Shown: in pieces, positions 1-10,276 of the stretch
How the letters are laid out: each line of letters begins with the position of its first letter
How positions within the stretch are numbered: the first letter of the stretch is position 1
NCBI GenBank assembly: GCA_024640505.1
Contig: JAHEEV010000004.1
Span: forward strand, 1 to 64,000
DNA from: Halieaceae bacterium
GTDB lineage: Bacteria; Pseudomonadota; Gammaproteobacteria; Pseudomonadales; Halieaceae
Direction: 5' to 3'
DNA: 64,000 nt
The notes under the pieces: model-generated
The model's database searches: none
Told to the model about the DNA's origin: nothing
Seen by the model: the letters and a program-made list of their open reading frames with translations, nothing else
Translations under genes and position numbers: made by a program

Positions 1-628
1 TATTGGCCCATTCCCAGCCGACGCCCGCCCAGCGTCCGAACTGGGGAGTCTGCGCCCACAAATCCTCCACCAGCAGGCCGTTGTTCTGTTTCAGCAGATC
101 CAGCGGTGTGGCCATCGTTACACCGTCGAAGGCGGACGGTGTAAAACAGGCCTGCAGTGCCTCCAACAGCCCGGGCAGTTCCCCCAGACCCCGGGGTGGC
201 GCCCAGGCGGTCATCTGTAGCGGAAACGAGATCAGCAGGACCACATATCCGACCATCGCCGGATTGAACGGGTTGTAGCCGAGTCCGCCGTAGAGGTGTT
301 TGGCCAGCAGGATCGAGGAGGCTACCCCGATGGCGATCAGCCACCAGGGCGCGTAGGGGGGCATGGCGATACACAGCAGGGTGGCAGTCACCAGGGCGCT
401 GTAGTCGCCCAGGTAGAAGCCCAGTGGTCGGCGGCGCAGGGTGAGAGCCAGCGCTTCGCAGGCTATGGCGACGGTGCAGCCCCACAGGATATTGATCACT
501 GTGCCGAAACCGAAAAAATGCGTCAGCACGATGATCCCCGGCACCGTGGCCAGCAGCACGTACTGCATGACCCTGGCAGTGCTGAGGGGGCCGTGGGCGT
601 GGGGCGACGTGACGCGCATCAGCGCCAT
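1..628 (-). CDS. rnfD: Rnf electron transport complex subunit D (partial, C-terminus off the window)
   Basis: Integral membrane subunit of the Rnf/Rsx complex, which couples electron transfer between ferredoxin and NAD(H) to ion movement across the inner membrane. The start codon at 628 lies just past the rnfC stop, in the order A-B-C-D usual for gammaproteobacteria. The frame is open to the window edge, giving about 209 residues of a protein usually near 350. Hydrophobic segments begin around residue 20 (MQYVLLATVPGIIV), and an LGYNPFNPAMVGYVV stretch typical of NqrB/RnfD is present near residue 115. The DGVTMATPLD motif near residue 170 matches the site where FMN is covalently bound to a threonine in this family. 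The missing C-terminal third should hold the last helices; rnfG and rnfE would be expected beyond the edge. Confidence 0.93.
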   Translation of the reverse strand, partial: MALMRVTSPHAHGPLSTARVMQYVLLATVPGIIVLTHFFGFGTVINILWGCTVAIACEALALTLRRRPLGFYLGDYSALVTATLLCIAMPPYAPWWLIAIGVASSILLAKHLYGGLGYNPFNPAMVGYVVLLISFPLQMTAWAPPRGLGELPGLLEALQACFTPSAFDGVTMATPLDLLKQNNGLLVEDLWAQTPQFGRWAGVGWEWAN

Positions 629-629
629 A

Positions 630-2657
630 TCAGGATTCCTCCAGTTCGGCCAGCCTGTCGCGCGCCTGGGTCACTTTCTGCTCCAGGCGGCTCACTGTGG
701 ATTCCAGGGCCTCGACAATCTTCGGCTCGTCGCCCGCATCCCGGCTCTGGACCAGCCTGTGGCGGGACTTTTCCAGTCGCTGCTGCAGTTTATCCAGCTC
801 GGAGCGGGCCTTCTGTCCCGGGTCCATCGCCGCCTCTGCCGCGCGTGCGGCCATGGCCCGCTCGATGGCCGCCTGGGCGGCATCGGTTGGCGCGGCGGGT
901 TTCTGTTCTGCCACGGTGCTGTTGGCGTGCAGGTAATCGTGCAGGGCCTGTTCCGCGGCTTCGAGCTTGGCCCGGGTCTTCTCCACGCCGGTTTGCAGGG
1001 CGTCCACCAGGTCGCTGCCCTCGGTCTGCGCCTGCTCCAGCTTGGTGCTGGCCGTCTCCAGGCGTTTCCGGGTGGTAACGACGGCCTTCTCCAGCCTCTC
1101 CTGTTCGCTGATATCCTGGCTGCCGGCCGCCTGGGCGGCCTTTTTCGCCTTGGCCCGTTCGATAGCTGCCTGGATCGGATCTTCCCCGCCGCCGGAATCT
1201 GCAGCACCCTCCTGGGCACGTAACTCGGCGGCCTTTTTTCGCGCAGCGCGCCTGGCCTCCTTTTCGGCGGCCTCCTGCTCGAGTCGCTGCTGGCGCGCCT
1301 CGAAACGAACCCTGGAATGTTCGGATTTTTCATTTTCCCGGCGCAGTTGCAGGATCTCCGCCTTGGAGGCACGGTAGTACTGTACCAGGGGTATATGGCT
1401 GGGGCAGACCCATGAGCATGCCCCGCAGTCGATGCAGTCGAACAGATTGTGCTGCTCCAGCTTGTCGAATTCCTTGCCCTGGGCGAACCAGTAAAGCTGC
1501 TGGGGCAGCAGGCTGGCCGGGCAGGCCTCCGCGCAAAGCCCGCAGCGGATGCAGGCCTGCGGTGGCGGCGGTGCCGGAAGCTCGACCTTGCTGGGCACCA
1601 GCAGGCAATTGGTGGTCTTGACCACCGGTACCTCGGCAGAGGGCAGGGTGAAACCCATCATGGGGCCACCCATGATCAGCCGCTCATTATCTGCGGCGCG
1701 ATAGCCCGCTTTTTCCAGCAGGTGGCTCATCGGTGTGCCCAGCAGGACCTCGAAATTCTGTGGTTGGCTGACCGCTTCCCCTGTCACGGTTGTGATCCGT
1801 GAGATCAGCGGCTTGCCGTGCACAACCGCATCGTACACGGCTGCTGCGGTGCCCACGTTCTGGCAGATGACGCCCACATCAGCGGGTAGTCCGCCGCTGG
1901 GAACCTGTCGGCCGGTCAGGATCTCGATCAATTGTTTTTCACCTCCGGAAGGGTATTTTGTGGGAAACTCCACGACCTCAATCCCGCTTCCTTCGGTGGC
2001 GGCTTGCAATGCAGTCAGTGCCTCGGGCTTGTTGTCCTCAACACCGATGAGGGTCGCCTCCGGTGCGACCAGGTGACGAATAATGGCTGCGCCCTCGACG
2101 ATGGCGGCGGCCCTCTCACGCATCAGAACATCGTCCGCCGTGATATACGGTTCGCATTCGGTGCCGTTGATGATGAGGGTGTCAATGCGTGCGCCGGCTT
2201 TCACAGCCAGTTTGATGTAGGTGGGAAATCCGGCCCCGCCCATCCCCGCAATACCCGCATCGCGTATTAGATCCAGCAGTGCTCCCCTGTCCAGGCTTTT
2301 GTAGTCTGCAGCGCCCTCATGGGCTATCCACTGGTCCTCTCCGTCGCTGGCGATGACCACGCAGGGGGCCCGGTAACCAGAGGGGTGGGCGATCAGGCGC
2401 TCTTCAATGGCGATAACGGTTCCCGAGGTCGGCGCGTGCAGGGCGACACTTACCGGGCCGTTGGCCGCGGCAATCATCTGTCCCTTCGAGACGCGCTCGC
2501 CCACGGTCACGATGGGCGTTGAAGGTGCGCCGATATGTTGGGACAGGGGTAGCGTCAGTTCCGCCGGGATGCCGGCATCGGCAATCGCGGATTGCAGCGA
2601 CTGCACTTTATTTTCCGGCGGATGGATACCACCGTGGAAGTCGAACACCTTTCTCAT
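630..2657 (-). CDS. rnfC: Rnf electron transport complex subunit C with long coiled-coil tail
   Basis: Peripheral subunit of the Rnf complex that handles NADH and FMN and carries two 4Fe-4S clusters. The N-terminal 370 residues form the NADH-binding/SLBB part (for example [12 protein letters not shown] near residue 140). The two cluster motifs follow at about 375-430: [17 protein letters not shown] and [18 protein letters not shown]. After residue 440 comes a long Ala/Glu/Lys/Arg-rich coiled coil with two copies of an AAIERAxAxxAA unit ([14 protein letters not shown] and [14 protein letters not shown]), like the tail of enterobacterial RsxC. At 675 residues it is the long gammaproteobacterial form. 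It overlaps rnfB by 4 bp (ATGA), so translation is probably coupled. Confidence 0.96.
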   Translation of the reverse strand: MRKVFDFHGGIHPPENKVQSLQSAIADAGIPAELTLPLSQHIGAPSTPIVTVGERVSKGQMIAAANGPVSVALHAPTSGTVIAIEERLIAHPSGYRAPCVVIASDGEDQWIAHEGAADYKSLDRGALLDLIRDAGIAGMGGAGFPTYIKLAVKAGARIDTLIINGTECEPYITADDVLMRERAAAIVEGAAIIRHLVAPEATLIGVEDNKPEALTALQAATEGSGIEVVEFPTKYPSGGEKQLIEILTGRQVPSGGLPADVGVICQNVGTAAAVYDAVVHGKPLISRITTVTGEAVSQPQNFEVLLGTPMSHLLEKAGYRAADNERLIMGGPMMGFTLPSAEVPVVKTTNCLLVPSKVELPAPPPPQACIRCGLCAEACPASLLPQQLYWFAQGKEFDKLEQHNLFDCIDCGACSWVCPSHIPLVQYYRASKAEILQLRRENEKSEHSRVRFEARQQRLEQEAAEKEARRAARKKAAELRAQEGAADSGGGEDPIQAAIERAKAKKAAQAAGSQDISEQERLEKAVVTTRKRLETASTKLEQAQTEGSDLVDALQTGVEKTRAKLEAAEQALHDYLHANSTVAEQKPAAPTDAAQAAIERAMAARAAEAAMDPGQKARSELDKLQQRLEKSRHRLVQSRDAGDEPKIVEALESTVSRLEQKVTQARDRLAELEES

Positions 2658-3286
2658 GCCGCTTCATCCCGGGCATTATCAACATCGGGGCCATCGGTGG
2701 CGATGATGTCGACCTTTCTGCTGGTGGGGTCGGGCAGGTCCCAGTGCCAGGTCTGGATGGTCTGCGCCTGGGCGGGGATCATGTCGATGCAATCCACCGG
2801 GCAGGGCTCTACGCAGAGGTCGCAGCCGGTACATTCGCTGACGATCACCGTGTGCATCTGCTTGGCTGCACCGAGAATGGCATCCACCGGGCAGGCCTGG
2901 ATACACTTGGTGCAACCGATGCACTCCGCCTCCCGGATAAAGGCCACCGACTTGACCTTTTCCTCACCGTGTTCCTCGTCCAGTGGTATGGGCTCAACAT
3001 CCAGTAAGTCCGCAAGTGCCTGAATTCCCGCTTCGCCGCCAGGCGGGCACTTGTTGATCGCCTCGTGGCTGTTGGCGATGGCTTCGGCATAGGGTCGACA
3101 GCCCGGATAGCCGCACTGACCGCACTGCGTCTGTGGCAGGATCTCGTTGATCTGGTCGGCGAGGGGGTTGCCCTCGGTTTTGAAGCGCACGGCGGCGAAG
3201 CCCAGCAGCGCGCCGAAGGAGGCCCCCAGTCCCACCAGTGCCAGGACGGCTGCCAGCAACGGGTATTGTGCGATGAGTTCGACCAC
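2654..3286 (-). CDS. rnfB: Rnf electron transport complex subunit B
   Basis: Ferredoxin-like electron entry subunit of the Rnf complex. One N-terminal membrane helix (about residues 8-30) is followed by the [16 protein letters not shown] motif of the first cluster near residue 52. Two bacterial ferredoxin motifs follow near residues 113 and 143: [16 protein letters not shown] and [16 protein letters not shown]. Its 210 residues match the family. The stop overlaps the rnfC start, and rnfA ends only 6 bp upstream of its start, so the four genes form one transcription unit on the minus strand. Confidence 0.96.
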   Translation of the reverse strand: MVELIAQYPLLAAVLALVGLGASFGALLGFAAVRFKTEGNPLADQINEILPQTQCGQCGYPGCRPYAEAIANSHEAINKCPPGGEAGIQALADLLDVEPIPLDEEHGEEKVKSVAFIREAECIGCTKCIQACPVDAILGAAKQMHTVIVSECTGCDLCVEPCPVDCIDMIPAQAQTIQTWHWDLPDPTSRKVDIIATDGPDVDNARDEAA

Positions 3287-3292
3287 GTGCGC

Positions 3293-3871
3293 CTACACCA
3301 GCCCCGCAAAACCCATAAAAGCCAGCGACATGAGACCCGCCGTCACCATGCCTATGGCTGCGCCCCGGAAAGGCACCGGCACATCGGCCACGGCGAGGCG
3401 CTCACGCATTGCGGCAAACAGCACCAGTACAAGGGAGAAACCGACGGCGGCGCCGAAGCCATAAAAAAGTGCCTGCAGGAACGAGTGCTCCTTGTTGATG
3501 TTCAGCAGCGCCACTCCGAGCACCGCGCAATTGGTGGTGATCAGGGGCAGGTAGACCCCCAGGACGCGGTAGAGTAAGGGGCTGCTCTTGCGGACTACCA
3601 TTTCCGTGAACTGCACCACGACGGCTATGACCAGAATGAAGGAGATAGTCTTCAGGTACTCCAGGCCCAGAGGCTCGAGGAGGAAGTGATAGGTCAGGTT
3701 GCTGCAGGCCGAGGCGAGCGTCAACACGAAGGTGGTCGCCATGGACATACCCATGGCGGTCTCGAGTTTGTTGGAGACCCCCATGAACGGGCACAGTCCC
3801 AGGAACTGCACCAGAACAAAGTTGTTAACCAGAATCGCGCTGATCAACAGGATGGAATAATCTGCCAACAT
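3293..3871 (-). CDS. rnfA: Rnf electron transport complex subunit A
   Basis: Polytopic inner-membrane subunit homologous to NqrE/RsxA. Six hydrophobic segments are visible across 192 residues, the usual length. The N-terminus [20 protein letters not shown] and the middle stretch [15 protein letters not shown] are family signatures; their cysteines belong to the intramembrane iron-sulfur site reported for this family. First gene of the visible rnf operon. The 147 bp separating it from metG must hold the rnf promoter, but I could not identify a convincing one. Confidence 0.95.
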   Translation of the reverse strand: MLADYSILLISAILVNNFVLVQFLGLCPFMGVSNKLETAMGMSMATTFVLTLASACSNLTYHFLLEPLGLEYLKTISFILVIAVVVQFTEMVVRKSSPLLYRVLGVYLPLITTNCAVLGVALLNINKEHSFLQALFYGFGAAVGFSLVLVLFAAMRERLAVADVPVPFRGAAIGMVTAGLMSLAFMGFAGLV

Positions 3872-4018
3872 GGTGGTGATCCCGATAAAACCCTGCGTTC
3901 CTGCACTTCTGCGCAGGCGTGCGTCAAGGGTGACATTTTAGCCGTTACTGCGGGTGAAAACAGTCCGTATTTGCAGACTAATGGTCTGTAGTTTCCGCCT
4001 GCCCGGGGCTGCTGCTCG

Positions 4019-6043
4019 CTACTTTACCTGCATTCCGGGCCTGGCACCGTCGTGGGGTTCCAGCAGGTACAGCTCTTCACCGCCGGGACCGGCCGCGAGC
4101 ACCATGCCCTCCGAGACCCCGAAACGCATCTTGCGCGGTGCCAGGTTGGCCACCATCACCGTCAGCCTGCCCACCAGCTGTTCCGGTTGGTAGGCGGATT
4201 TGATACCGGCGAAAACCTGTCTCTGGCCGAGCTCTCCCAGTCCCAGCGTCAGGCGCAACAGCTTGTCGGCGCCCTCCACATGCTCCGCGGCCACGATCTC
4301 GGCCACGCGCAGGTCGATCCTGGCAAAGTCCTCAAATTTTATCATGTCCTGCTCCGGGACTTCCGCTGGGGCAGTGATCGCGGCAGCCGGCGGCTCGGGC
4401 TCCCTGCTTGCCTCCACCATGGCTTCCACCTGTTTGGGATCAATGCGGGTGAGCAGCGGCTTGAACCGGGCCAGTTGATGGTCGATCAGTGGTCCGTCGA
4501 GTGCGCACCAGTCCAGCGAACAGCCCAGGAATGCCTCCGCTTTTTCAGCCATTGCCGGCAGGACCGGCTTCAGATAGGTCATCAGTATACGGAACAGGTT
4601 GATGCCCACGCTGCAAACGTCGTGCACCTGGCTCCCGGTGCCCTCCTGCTTTGCCAGCACCCAGGGTTTCTTCTCATCGATATACTGGTTGGCGCGATCC
4701 GCCAGGGCCACGATTTCCCGGATTGCCTTGTTGAATTCACGCTGTTCGTAGTGTTCTGCAATGAGGTCGCCCCGATCCAGGAACCCGGCCAGCAGTTCCT
4801 CTTCGGCGCACCCGGCGCTGAGACGGTTGTCGTGGCCCTTGCTGAGGAAGCCGGCACAGCGACTGGCGATGTTGACGATCTTGCCCACCACGTCGGAATT
4901 GACCCGCTGGACGAAGTCCTCGAGGTTCAGGTCGATATCGTCTACCGATGCCCCCAGTTTGGCGGCGAAGTAGTAGCGCAGGTATTCCGCATCCAGGTGT
5001 TCCAGGTACGTGCTGGCCTTGATGAAAGTGCCGCGGCTCTTGGACATCTTGGTGCCGTTCACGGTGAGGAAGCCGTGGGCAAAGATGGCACTGGGGGTGC
5101 GCAGGCCGGCGGAATGGAGCATGGCGGGCCAGAACAACCCATGGAAATTGATGATGTCCTTGCCGATGAAGTGGTACAGCTCCGTGTCCGCGCCTTCCTG
5201 CCAGAAGCTGTCAAAATCGTGGCCGGTGCGCTCGCAATAGTGCTGGAAGCTGGCGATGTAGCCGATGGGCGCGTCCAGCCAGACATAGAAGTACTTGCCG
5301 GGCTCACCGGGGATCTCGAACCCGAAGTAGGGTGCGTCCCGGCTGATGTCCCACTCCTGAAGGCCCGCTTCCGTCCACTCCCGCAACTTGTTGGCGACCT
5401 GGGGCTGCAGGGTCCCCGAATCCAGCCAAGCAGCGAGCATACCCGCGAGTTCGGGCAGCCGGAAAAAAAAGTGTCGGGATTCCTTTTCGATGGGCGTGGC
5501 GCCGGAGATGGCCGATACCGGATCAATCAGGTCGGCGGGACTGTAGGTCGCGCCGCAGGCCTCGCAGTTGTCGCCATACTGGTCCGGGGTCTTGCAGCGT
5601 GGACAGGTACCCTTGATGAACCGGTCGGCCAGGAACAGCTCTTTTTCCGGGTCGAATGCCTGGGTGATGTCGCGGGCTGCGATGTGGTCGTTGTCCTTGA
5701 GGCGCTGGTAGATGGTCTCGCACCAGTAGCGGTTTTCCTCGGAGTGGGTCGTATGGAAGTTGTCGAACCCGACCAGAAAGCCCGCACTGTCGTGTTCGTG
5801 CTCCCGATGCATCGCGGCGATCTGCTCCTCCGGCGTGATACCCAGTTTCTCCGCCGTCAGCATGATGGCGGTACCGTGGGCGTCGTCGGCACAGACATAG
5901 ATGCAGTCGTGGCCGCGGGATTTCTGGAAGCGCACCCAGATATCCGTCTGTACCTGCTCCAGCAGGTGCCCGAGGTGCAGTGACCCGTTGGCGTAGGGCA
6001 GGGCGCTCGTGACCAGGATTTTGCGCGGGGTTGTGGCGGCCAT
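4019..6043 (-). CDS. metG: Methionine-tRNA ligase (class I, with C-terminal tRNA-binding domain)
   Basis: Charges tRNA(Met) with methionine in the cytoplasm. The HIGH motif is HLGH at residues 23-26 and the KMSKS motif is at 332-336. The zinc knuckle is [18 protein letters not shown] near residues 147-164. A C-terminal EMAP/Trbp111-type OB fold ([20 protein letters not shown]) follows the anticodon-binding region and drives dimerisation in this family. The 674 residues match long gammaproteobacterial MetG. Transcribed divergently from mrp, as in many gammaproteobacteria. No metG-type leader or riboswitch is apparent. Confidence 0.98.
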   Translation of the reverse strand: MAATTPRKILVTSALPYANGSLHLGHLLEQVQTDIWVRFQKSRGHDCIYVCADDAHGTAIMLTAEKLGITPEEQIAAMHREHEHDSAGFLVGFDNFHTTHSEENRYWCETIYQRLKDNDHIAARDITQAFDPEKELFLADRFIKGTCPRCKTPDQYGDNCEACGATYSPADLIDPVSAISGATPIEKESRHFFFRLPELAGMLAAWLDSGTLQPQVANKLREWTEAGLQEWDISRDAPYFGFEIPGEPGKYFYVWLDAPIGYIASFQHYCERTGHDFDSFWQEGADTELYHFIGKDIINFHGLFWPAMLHSAGLRTPSAIFAHGFLTVNGTKMSKSRGTFIKASTYLEHLDAEYLRYYFAAKLGASVDDIDLNLEDFVQRVNSDVVGKIVNIASRCAGFLSKGHDNRLSAGCAEEELLAGFLDRGDLIAEHYEQREFNKAIREIVALADRANQYIDEKKPWVLAKQEGTGSQVHDVCSVGINLFRILMTYLKPVLPAMAEKAEAFLGCSLDWCALDGPLIDHQLARFKPLLTRIDPKQVEAMVEASREPEPPAAAITAPAEVPEQDMIKFEDFARIDLRVAEIVAAEHVEGADKLLRLTLGLGELGQRQVFAGIKSAYQPEQLVGRLTVMVANLAPRKMRFGVSEGMVLAAGPGGEELYLLEPHDGARPGMQVK

Positions 6044-6133
6044 GACGATGTGGAATCCGAAAGCAAAAAAGGGGCGCTACTATAGCGGTTTTACCGTGGC
6101 TTTTCATCCGCGGAACGCCGCCCGACACCGCCG

Positions 6134-6162
6134 TTGTTGTGCGGGCGGCATGTACTTATACT
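6134..6162 (+). promoter_or_regulatory. Predicted sigma-70 promoter of mrp-dcd
   Basis: TTGTTG at 6134-6139 and TATACT at 6157-6162 are separated by 17 bp. A transcript starting near 6169 would begin inside the longest possible mrp ORF and before its ATG at 6218, which supports the shorter Mrp. Confidence 0.6.
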
Positions 6163-6217
6163 ACGCATCCCGACGCGGCCAGCGCGGCGCGTCACCAGTT
6201 CATCGACGGGACCCTCC

Positions 6218-7033
6218 ATGAACGCGATCAAACACATCATCGCCGTCGCATCAGGCAAGGGCGGTGTAGGGAAGTCCACGACTGCGGTCAATCTGGCGCT
6301 GGCACTGCGAGCCCTCGGCAGCCGCGTGGGCTTGCTCGACGCTGACATCTACGGGCCCAGCCAGCAACTCATGCTGGGCATTGCGGAAGGTGTGCGTCCC
6401 GAGCAGCAGGGCGGGGAGTACCTGCTTCCCCTGGAGGCTCACGGATTGAAGACCATGTCCATGGGGTACCTGGTCAACGAGCGCACCCCGATGGTCTGGC
6501 GCGGGCCCATGGCCGGTGGCGCCCTGGCCCAGATGCTGGAGCAGACTCTTTGGGGCGAACTGGACTACCTGGTGATCGACATGCCGCCCGGAACCGGTGA
6601 TATCCAGCTGACGCTGACGCAGAAGGCCAGCGTATCCGGGGCTGTCATCGTCACCACACCCCAGGACATCGCCCTGCTGGATGCCCAGAAGGGTATCGAG
6701 ATGTTTCGCAAGGTGGATGTACCCATTCTCGGGGTGGTGGAAAATATGGCGGTGCACATCTGCAGCCAATGCGGCCACCAGGAACATATATTTGGTGAAC
6801 ACGGCGGGGAGCGCATTGCCCGGGAATACGGCGTGCCGCTCCTCGCCAGTCTGCCCCTGGCACTGTCGATCCGGGAGCAGACCGATGGGGGCAGGCCTAC
6901 CGTGGTCGCAGAGCCGGATTCTCCGGTGGCCGCTCTTTACATGGAGGCTGCCCGTGGTCTGCAGGCTGCGCTGGAAGCAAGGGGAGACGGTGCCGTGCGC
7001 CAGTTTCCCGAAATCAGAATTTCCGACGACTGA
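6218..7033 (+). CDS. mrp: Mrp/ApbC-family iron-sulfur cluster carrier ATPase (short form without MIP18 domain)
   Basis: P-loop ATPase of the Mrp/NBP35 family that binds and transfers 4Fe-4S clusters. The deviant Walker A motif GKGGVGKST is at residues 13-21. The metal-binding C-S-Q-C pair is at C182 and C185. The start at 6218 gives 271 residues and places the P-loop near the N-terminus. The frame continues upstream to 6134, but that stretch overlaps the predicted promoter and has no family resemblance. Enterobacterial Mrp carries an extra N-terminal MIP18-like domain of about 90 residues; it is absent here. The dcd gene follows after 11 bp, an order common in Pseudomonas and relatives. Confidence 0.93.
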   Translation: MNAIKHIIAVASGKGGVGKSTTAVNLALALRALGSRVGLLDADIYGPSQQLMLGIAEGVRPEQQGGEYLLPLEAHGLKTMSMGYLVNERTPMVWRGPMAGGALAQMLEQTLWGELDYLVIDMPPGTGDIQLTLTQKASVSGAVIVTTPQDIALLDAQKGIEMFRKVDVPILGVVENMAVHICSQCGHQEHIFGEHGGERIAREYGVPLLASLPLALSIREQTDGGRPTVVAEPDSPVAALYMEAARGLQAALEARGDGAVRQFPEIRISDD

Positions 7034-7044
7034 CGGGAGGTCCG

Positions 7045-7611
7045 GTGAGTATCAAGGCTGACAAATGGATTCGCAGGATGGCGCAGGAGCATGGCATGAT
7101 CGAGCCCTTCGAGTCGGGCCAGGTCCGGGCCAACGGCGGGGAGCGCCTGATTTCCTATGGCACCTCCAGCTATGGCTACGACGTGCGCTGTTCCAACGAG
7201 TTCAAGGTGTTCACCAATATCAACTCGGCTACTGTCGACCCCAAGGGCTTCGATGAGGGCAGTTTTGTGGATGTCGTGGGCGACGTCTGCGTCATTCCAC
7301 CCAACTCCTTCGCCCTGGCCAGCACCGTGGAGTATTTTCGTATTCCGCGCAACGTCCTGACCATCTGCCTGGGCAAATCCACCTATGCACGCTGCGGGAT
7401 CATCGTCAACGTCACCCCGCTGGAACCCGAGTGGGAGGGGCACGTCACCCTGGAGTTTTCCAATACGACGACGCTGCCCGCGAAGATCTATGCCAACGAG
7501 GGCGTCGCGCAGATGCTGTTCTTCGAATCGGACGAGGTGTGTGAGGTCAGCTACAAGGACCGTGGCGGCAAATACCAGGGCCAGCGGGGGGTGACGCTGC
7601 CCAAGGCCTGA
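7045..7611 (+). CDS. dcd: dCTP deaminase
   Basis: Deaminates dCTP to dUTP, the main route to dTTP precursors in gammaproteobacteria. GTG start preceded by GGGAGG at 7035-7040. Family motifs include [15 protein letters not shown] near residue 36, [31 protein letters not shown] at about 110-140 containing the catalytic Arg and Glu, and the C-terminal [13 protein letters not shown] that closes over the nucleotide. At 188 residues it matches the homotrimeric monofunctional enzyme. Probably co-transcribed with mrp. Confidence 0.97.
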   Translation: MSIKADKWIRRMAQEHGMIEPFESGQVRANGGERLISYGTSSYGYDVRCSNEFKVFTNINSATVDPKGFDEGSFVDVVGDVCVIPPNSFALASTVEYFRIPRNVLTICLGKSTYARCGIIVNVTPLEPEWEGHVTLEFSNTTTLPAKIYANEGVAQMLFFESDEVCEVSYKDRGGKYQGQRGVTLPKA

Positions 7612-7616
7612 GCCCG

Positions 7617-8354
7617 CTAGTCACCCGAGATCGGCTCGCCGTCCAGGGTGCCGCCGGTCAGCAGGACCTCCACCGGTTTGCCGTCCTCGATGTGGATGGT
7701 TTTCACCATGAGGTAATCCCAGGCCGGTGCCACCCAGATGTCTGACTCCCGGTCGGGGTCGTCGTGCAGGCGCTCGAAATGCAGGGCCGATACCGATCCC
7801 GCCGGTGTCGTGATAGTTTCCTCTCCCACGTAAACCAGGCGGTAGTCCTTGACGCGCCTTGCGTCAGCCACCCGGATAGTGATGTCCTCTTTCGGCGTCG
7901 GGTCGTTCAACAGGGTGAGCCGGAGTTGTTCCTGCTGACTCATGCGGTCCAGCGTTTTGTCGGTGTAGGGCAGCTCGTACCATTGGTCCTTGTAGAGGCT
8001 GCGAATGGTATCGGAGCCCGGTGTGAAGTGTACCTCCCGGCGGCGATTGATCAGACCGGTGCCCTGGTAAACATAGGATTTGGGCACCACCCGGCTTCCG
8101 TCGAGCCTGAACACGCTGACCTCGTGAAATCCGACGACCAGTATCTTCCCTCCATTGGTGAGCGTGTAGGTGTTGTCCGGGCCGCGCTTCAGGTTGCGGG
8201 TAAGGTCCAGTTTCATACCCCGGGCACTGGTCTGGTACTGGGCAGTATAGGGCTTGAGCTCGGTGACCTCTTCGGCCAGGACCGGTGTCACAGCAGCAGA
8301 TGCCAGGATTGCGGCGCTGGCCACCGCCGGAAGGCTGTTAAGCAAGGTTCTCAT
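7617..8354 (-). CDS. Predicted exported DUF3108 protein
   Basis: Secreted protein of unknown function in the DUF3108 family. I chose the ATG at 8354 because it opens directly onto a signal peptide ([27 protein letters not shown]); the longer reading from 8408 adds 18 residues that would spoil it. The mature part is about 220 residues, beta-rich, with the YTAQYQTSARGMKLDLTR opening and GKILVVGFHEVSVFRLDG core seen in this family. The start overlaps the purN 3' end by 17 bp, so it is the last gene of purM-purN-DUF3108, a conserved arrangement in Pseudomonas-like bacteria. Probably periplasmic or envelope-associated. Confidence 0.85.
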   Translation of the reverse strand: MRTLLNSLPAVASAAILASAAVTPVLAEEVTELKPYTAQYQTSARGMKLDLTRNLKRGPDNTYTLTNGGKILVVGFHEVSVFRLDGSRVVPKSYVYQGTGLINRRREVHFTPGSDTIRSLYKDQWYELPYTDKTLDRMSQQEQLRLTLLNDPTPKEDITIRVADARRVKDYRLVYVGEETITTPAGSVSALHFERLHDDPDRESDIWVAPAWDYLMVKTIHIEDGKPVEVLLTGGTLDGEPISGD

Positions 8355-9003
8355 GGTACTGTATTCCCGTAGGAGGGATCGGATCGCCATCAAGATAAGC
8401 TCCTTCATCCTTCAATTTCAGCCGCCCCTGCAGATGCCAGCGTGCAGCGATGGGGTAGATTATGTGTTCCCTGTTGATGACCCGCTCGGCCAGGCTTTCC
8501 GCGGTATCCCCGGCTACCACGGATACCCGTGCCTGTATGACAGGTGGGCCGCCATCCAGTTCCAGGGTGACGAAGTGCACGGTTACGCCCGCCTCGCCGT
8601 CGCCTGCATCCAGGGCGCGCTGATGGGTGTTCAGGCCCGGATACTTGGGCAGCAATGAAGGGTGAATGTTCAACAGTCTGCCGTAGAAAGGTCGAATGAA
8701 GACCGGCGTGAGGATGCGCATGAAGCCTGCCAGTATGACCAGGTCCGGTTGCAGGGGCAGCAGGGCGTCCACCAGTGCCTGGTCGAACTCCTCCCGCGTC
8801 GCGTAGTCCCGGTGATCGATACACCCGGTGGCGAGGCCGGCCCGGGTCGCACGCTGCAGACCCGCCGCGTCGGGCTTGTTGCTGACAACCAGGGCGATGT
8901 CGGCCTCCAGTTCGCCGCTGGCACAGGCGTCGATGAATACCTGCAGGTTGGAACCGCGGCCAGAGATCAGTATCGCCAGGCGTGCTTTGGGATGATCGAT
9001 CAC
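8338..9003 (-). CDS. purN: Phosphoribosylglycinamide formyltransferase
   Basis: Third step of purine synthesis: formyl transfer from 10-formyl-THF to GAR. The GTG at 9003 overlaps the purM stop by 4 bp (GTGA) and gives 221 residues beginning [20 protein letters not shown], which matches the family start. The longer frame upstream lies inside purM. Catalytic landmarks are the SGRGSN phosphate loop near residue 14, [20 protein letters not shown] with the catalytic His, and [18 protein letters not shown] near residue 137. Translation is probably coupled to purM. Confidence 0.95.
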   Translation of the reverse strand: MIDHPKARLAILISGRGSNLQVFIDACASGELEADIALVVSNKPDAAGLQRATRAGLATGCIDHRDYATREEFDQALVDALLPLQPDLVILAGFMRILTPVFIRPFYGRLLNIHPSLLPKYPGLNTHQRALDAGDGEAGVTVHFVTLELDGGPPVIQARVSVVAGDTAESLAERVINREHIIYPIAARWHLQGRLKLKDEGAYLDGDPIPPTGIQYHENLA

Positions 9004-10040
9004 GATAAGAGTTCGACCCGGTTCTCGCCGGCTGTGATGCGGCCGATCTCCCAGGCGTGGTGACCGCTCTGGCTGAGGCATTGCAACGCGGCTTCCCGGT
9101 CCCCCGGGGCGACGCAGATGACCATGCCCACGCCACAATTGAAGGTGCGGTACATTTCCCGGGTGTCGACGTTGCCCTGTTGTTGCAACCAGCTGAATAT
9201 TTCCGGCCACTGCCAGCTGTTCGTGTCGATGGCGGCATTGCAATGCTCCGGCAGCACCCGCGGCAGGTTTTCCAGCAAGCCGCCGCCGGTAATGTGGGAG
9301 AGGGCTTTTACCTGTACGTCCCGGAACAGCGCCAGCAAAGCCTTGACATAAATAGTGGTGGGTTCGAGCAGCGCCGCACCGAGGGTGCTGTCGCCGAGTG
9401 TCTGGTGCAGGTCGGCGCCGCTCACCTCGAGAATACGTCTGATCAGGGAGTAGCCGTTGGAATGGGGCCCGCTGCTGGCGAGCCCAAGCAGAATGTCACC
9501 CTGCTCCACGCCGCTGCCGTCGATGATCGCGGACTTTTCGACCACGCCCACACAGAAGCCCGCGAGGTCATAGTCCTCGCCCTCATACATGCCGGGCATC
9601 TCCGCCGTTTCACCGCCAACGAGGGCGCATCCGGCGAGTTCACAGCCTCTGCCTATGCCTTCGACGACGTCGGCTGCCGTATCCACATTGAGCGCGCCCG
9701 TCGCGTAGTAGTCGAGAAAAAACAGGGGCTCTGCGCCCGCGACCACCAGATCGTTGACGCACATGGCTACCAGGTCGATACCGATGCTGTCGTGGATGCC
9801 CAGGTCCATGGCCAGTCGAAGCTTCGTCCCCACACCGTCCGTGCCGGCTACCAGTACCGGCTCGCGGTAGCCGGCAGGAATCTGGCACAGGGCCCCGAAG
9901 CCCCCCAGTCCGCCCAGGACCTCGGGTCGTGCGCTGCGCCGGGCAACCCCCTTGATGCGCTCCACCAGGGCGTTGCCCGCGTCGATGTTGACGCCGGCGT
10001 CCTTGTAGCTGAGAGAGGTTTGCCCGTTGTCGTTGCTCAT
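9000..10040 (-). CDS. purM: Phosphoribosylformylglycinamidine cyclo-ligase (AIR synthetase)
   Basis: Fifth step of purine synthesis: ATP-dependent ring closure of FGAM to AIR. The 346 residues match the family. Signatures are [21 protein letters not shown] at the start, [15 protein letters not shown] near residue 65, [22 protein letters not shown] near residue 93, and [11 protein letters not shown] near residue 140. First gene of purM-purN-DUF3108, divergent from DUF2066 as in Pseudomonas. The 236 bp divergent region should hold promoters for both directions. Confidence 0.97.
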   Translation of the reverse strand: MSNDNGQTSLSYKDAGVNIDAGNALVERIKGVARRSARPEVLGGLGGFGALCQIPAGYREPVLVAGTDGVGTKLRLAMDLGIHDSIGIDLVAMCVNDLVVAGAEPLFFLDYYATGALNVDTAADVVEGIGRGCELAGCALVGGETAEMPGMYEGEDYDLAGFCVGVVEKSAIIDGSGVEQGDILLGLASSGPHSNGYSLIRRILEVSGADLHQTLGDSTLGAALLEPTTIYVKALLALFRDVQVKALSHITGGGLLENLPRVLPEHCNAAIDTNSWQWPEIFSWLQQQGNVDTREMYRTFNCGVGMVICVAPGDREAALQCLSQSGHHAWEIGRITAGENRVELLS

Positions 10041-10229
10041 GGAAAAGGGTGTCCGGCTGAGGTTCAGGGAATGGCGGCGGAACGGCGTATTTTAGCTCGC
10101 CTGACCCGTCAGCGCACTCCTGTAAACGGCGCAGGGCCCCATTCACGCATTATTCACAGGATTCGTTAATTGCGGGTGGCAGTCGGCGGAGGCGGGGCAG
10201 AATCCCCTGTGCCGGGGAGCGGTCAGTGC

Positions 10230-10238
10230 TGCTACAAT
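10230..10238 (+). promoter_or_regulatory. Predicted extended -10 element of the DUF2066-perM-hda operon
   Basis: TGC followed by TACAAT (10233-10238) is an extended -10 about 40 bp before the TTG start at 10277. A perfect 6-bp inverted repeat, GCTGCT/AGCAGC (10228-10244), straddles it and could be an operator. No good -35 is visible. Confidence 0.45.
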
Positions 10239-10276
10239 AGCAGCCGCTCAAGGAAGGATGAGAAAGGGAGAGAAAT

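Noticed and set aside
3974-3988. Short hairpin CAGAC/GTCTG after metG
   Set aside because: A 5-bp stem without a convincing T-run; too weak to call as the metG terminator.
4052-5983. 643-codon open frame on the plus strand opposite metG
   Set aside because: It lies wholly antisense to metG, whose product has full family motifs. Such frames are common in GC-rich genes, and it shows no recognisable domain.
6080-6085. TATAGT on the minus strand upstream of metG as a promoter
   Set aside because: A plausible -10, but no -35 or extended -10 accompanies it, so it was not annotated.
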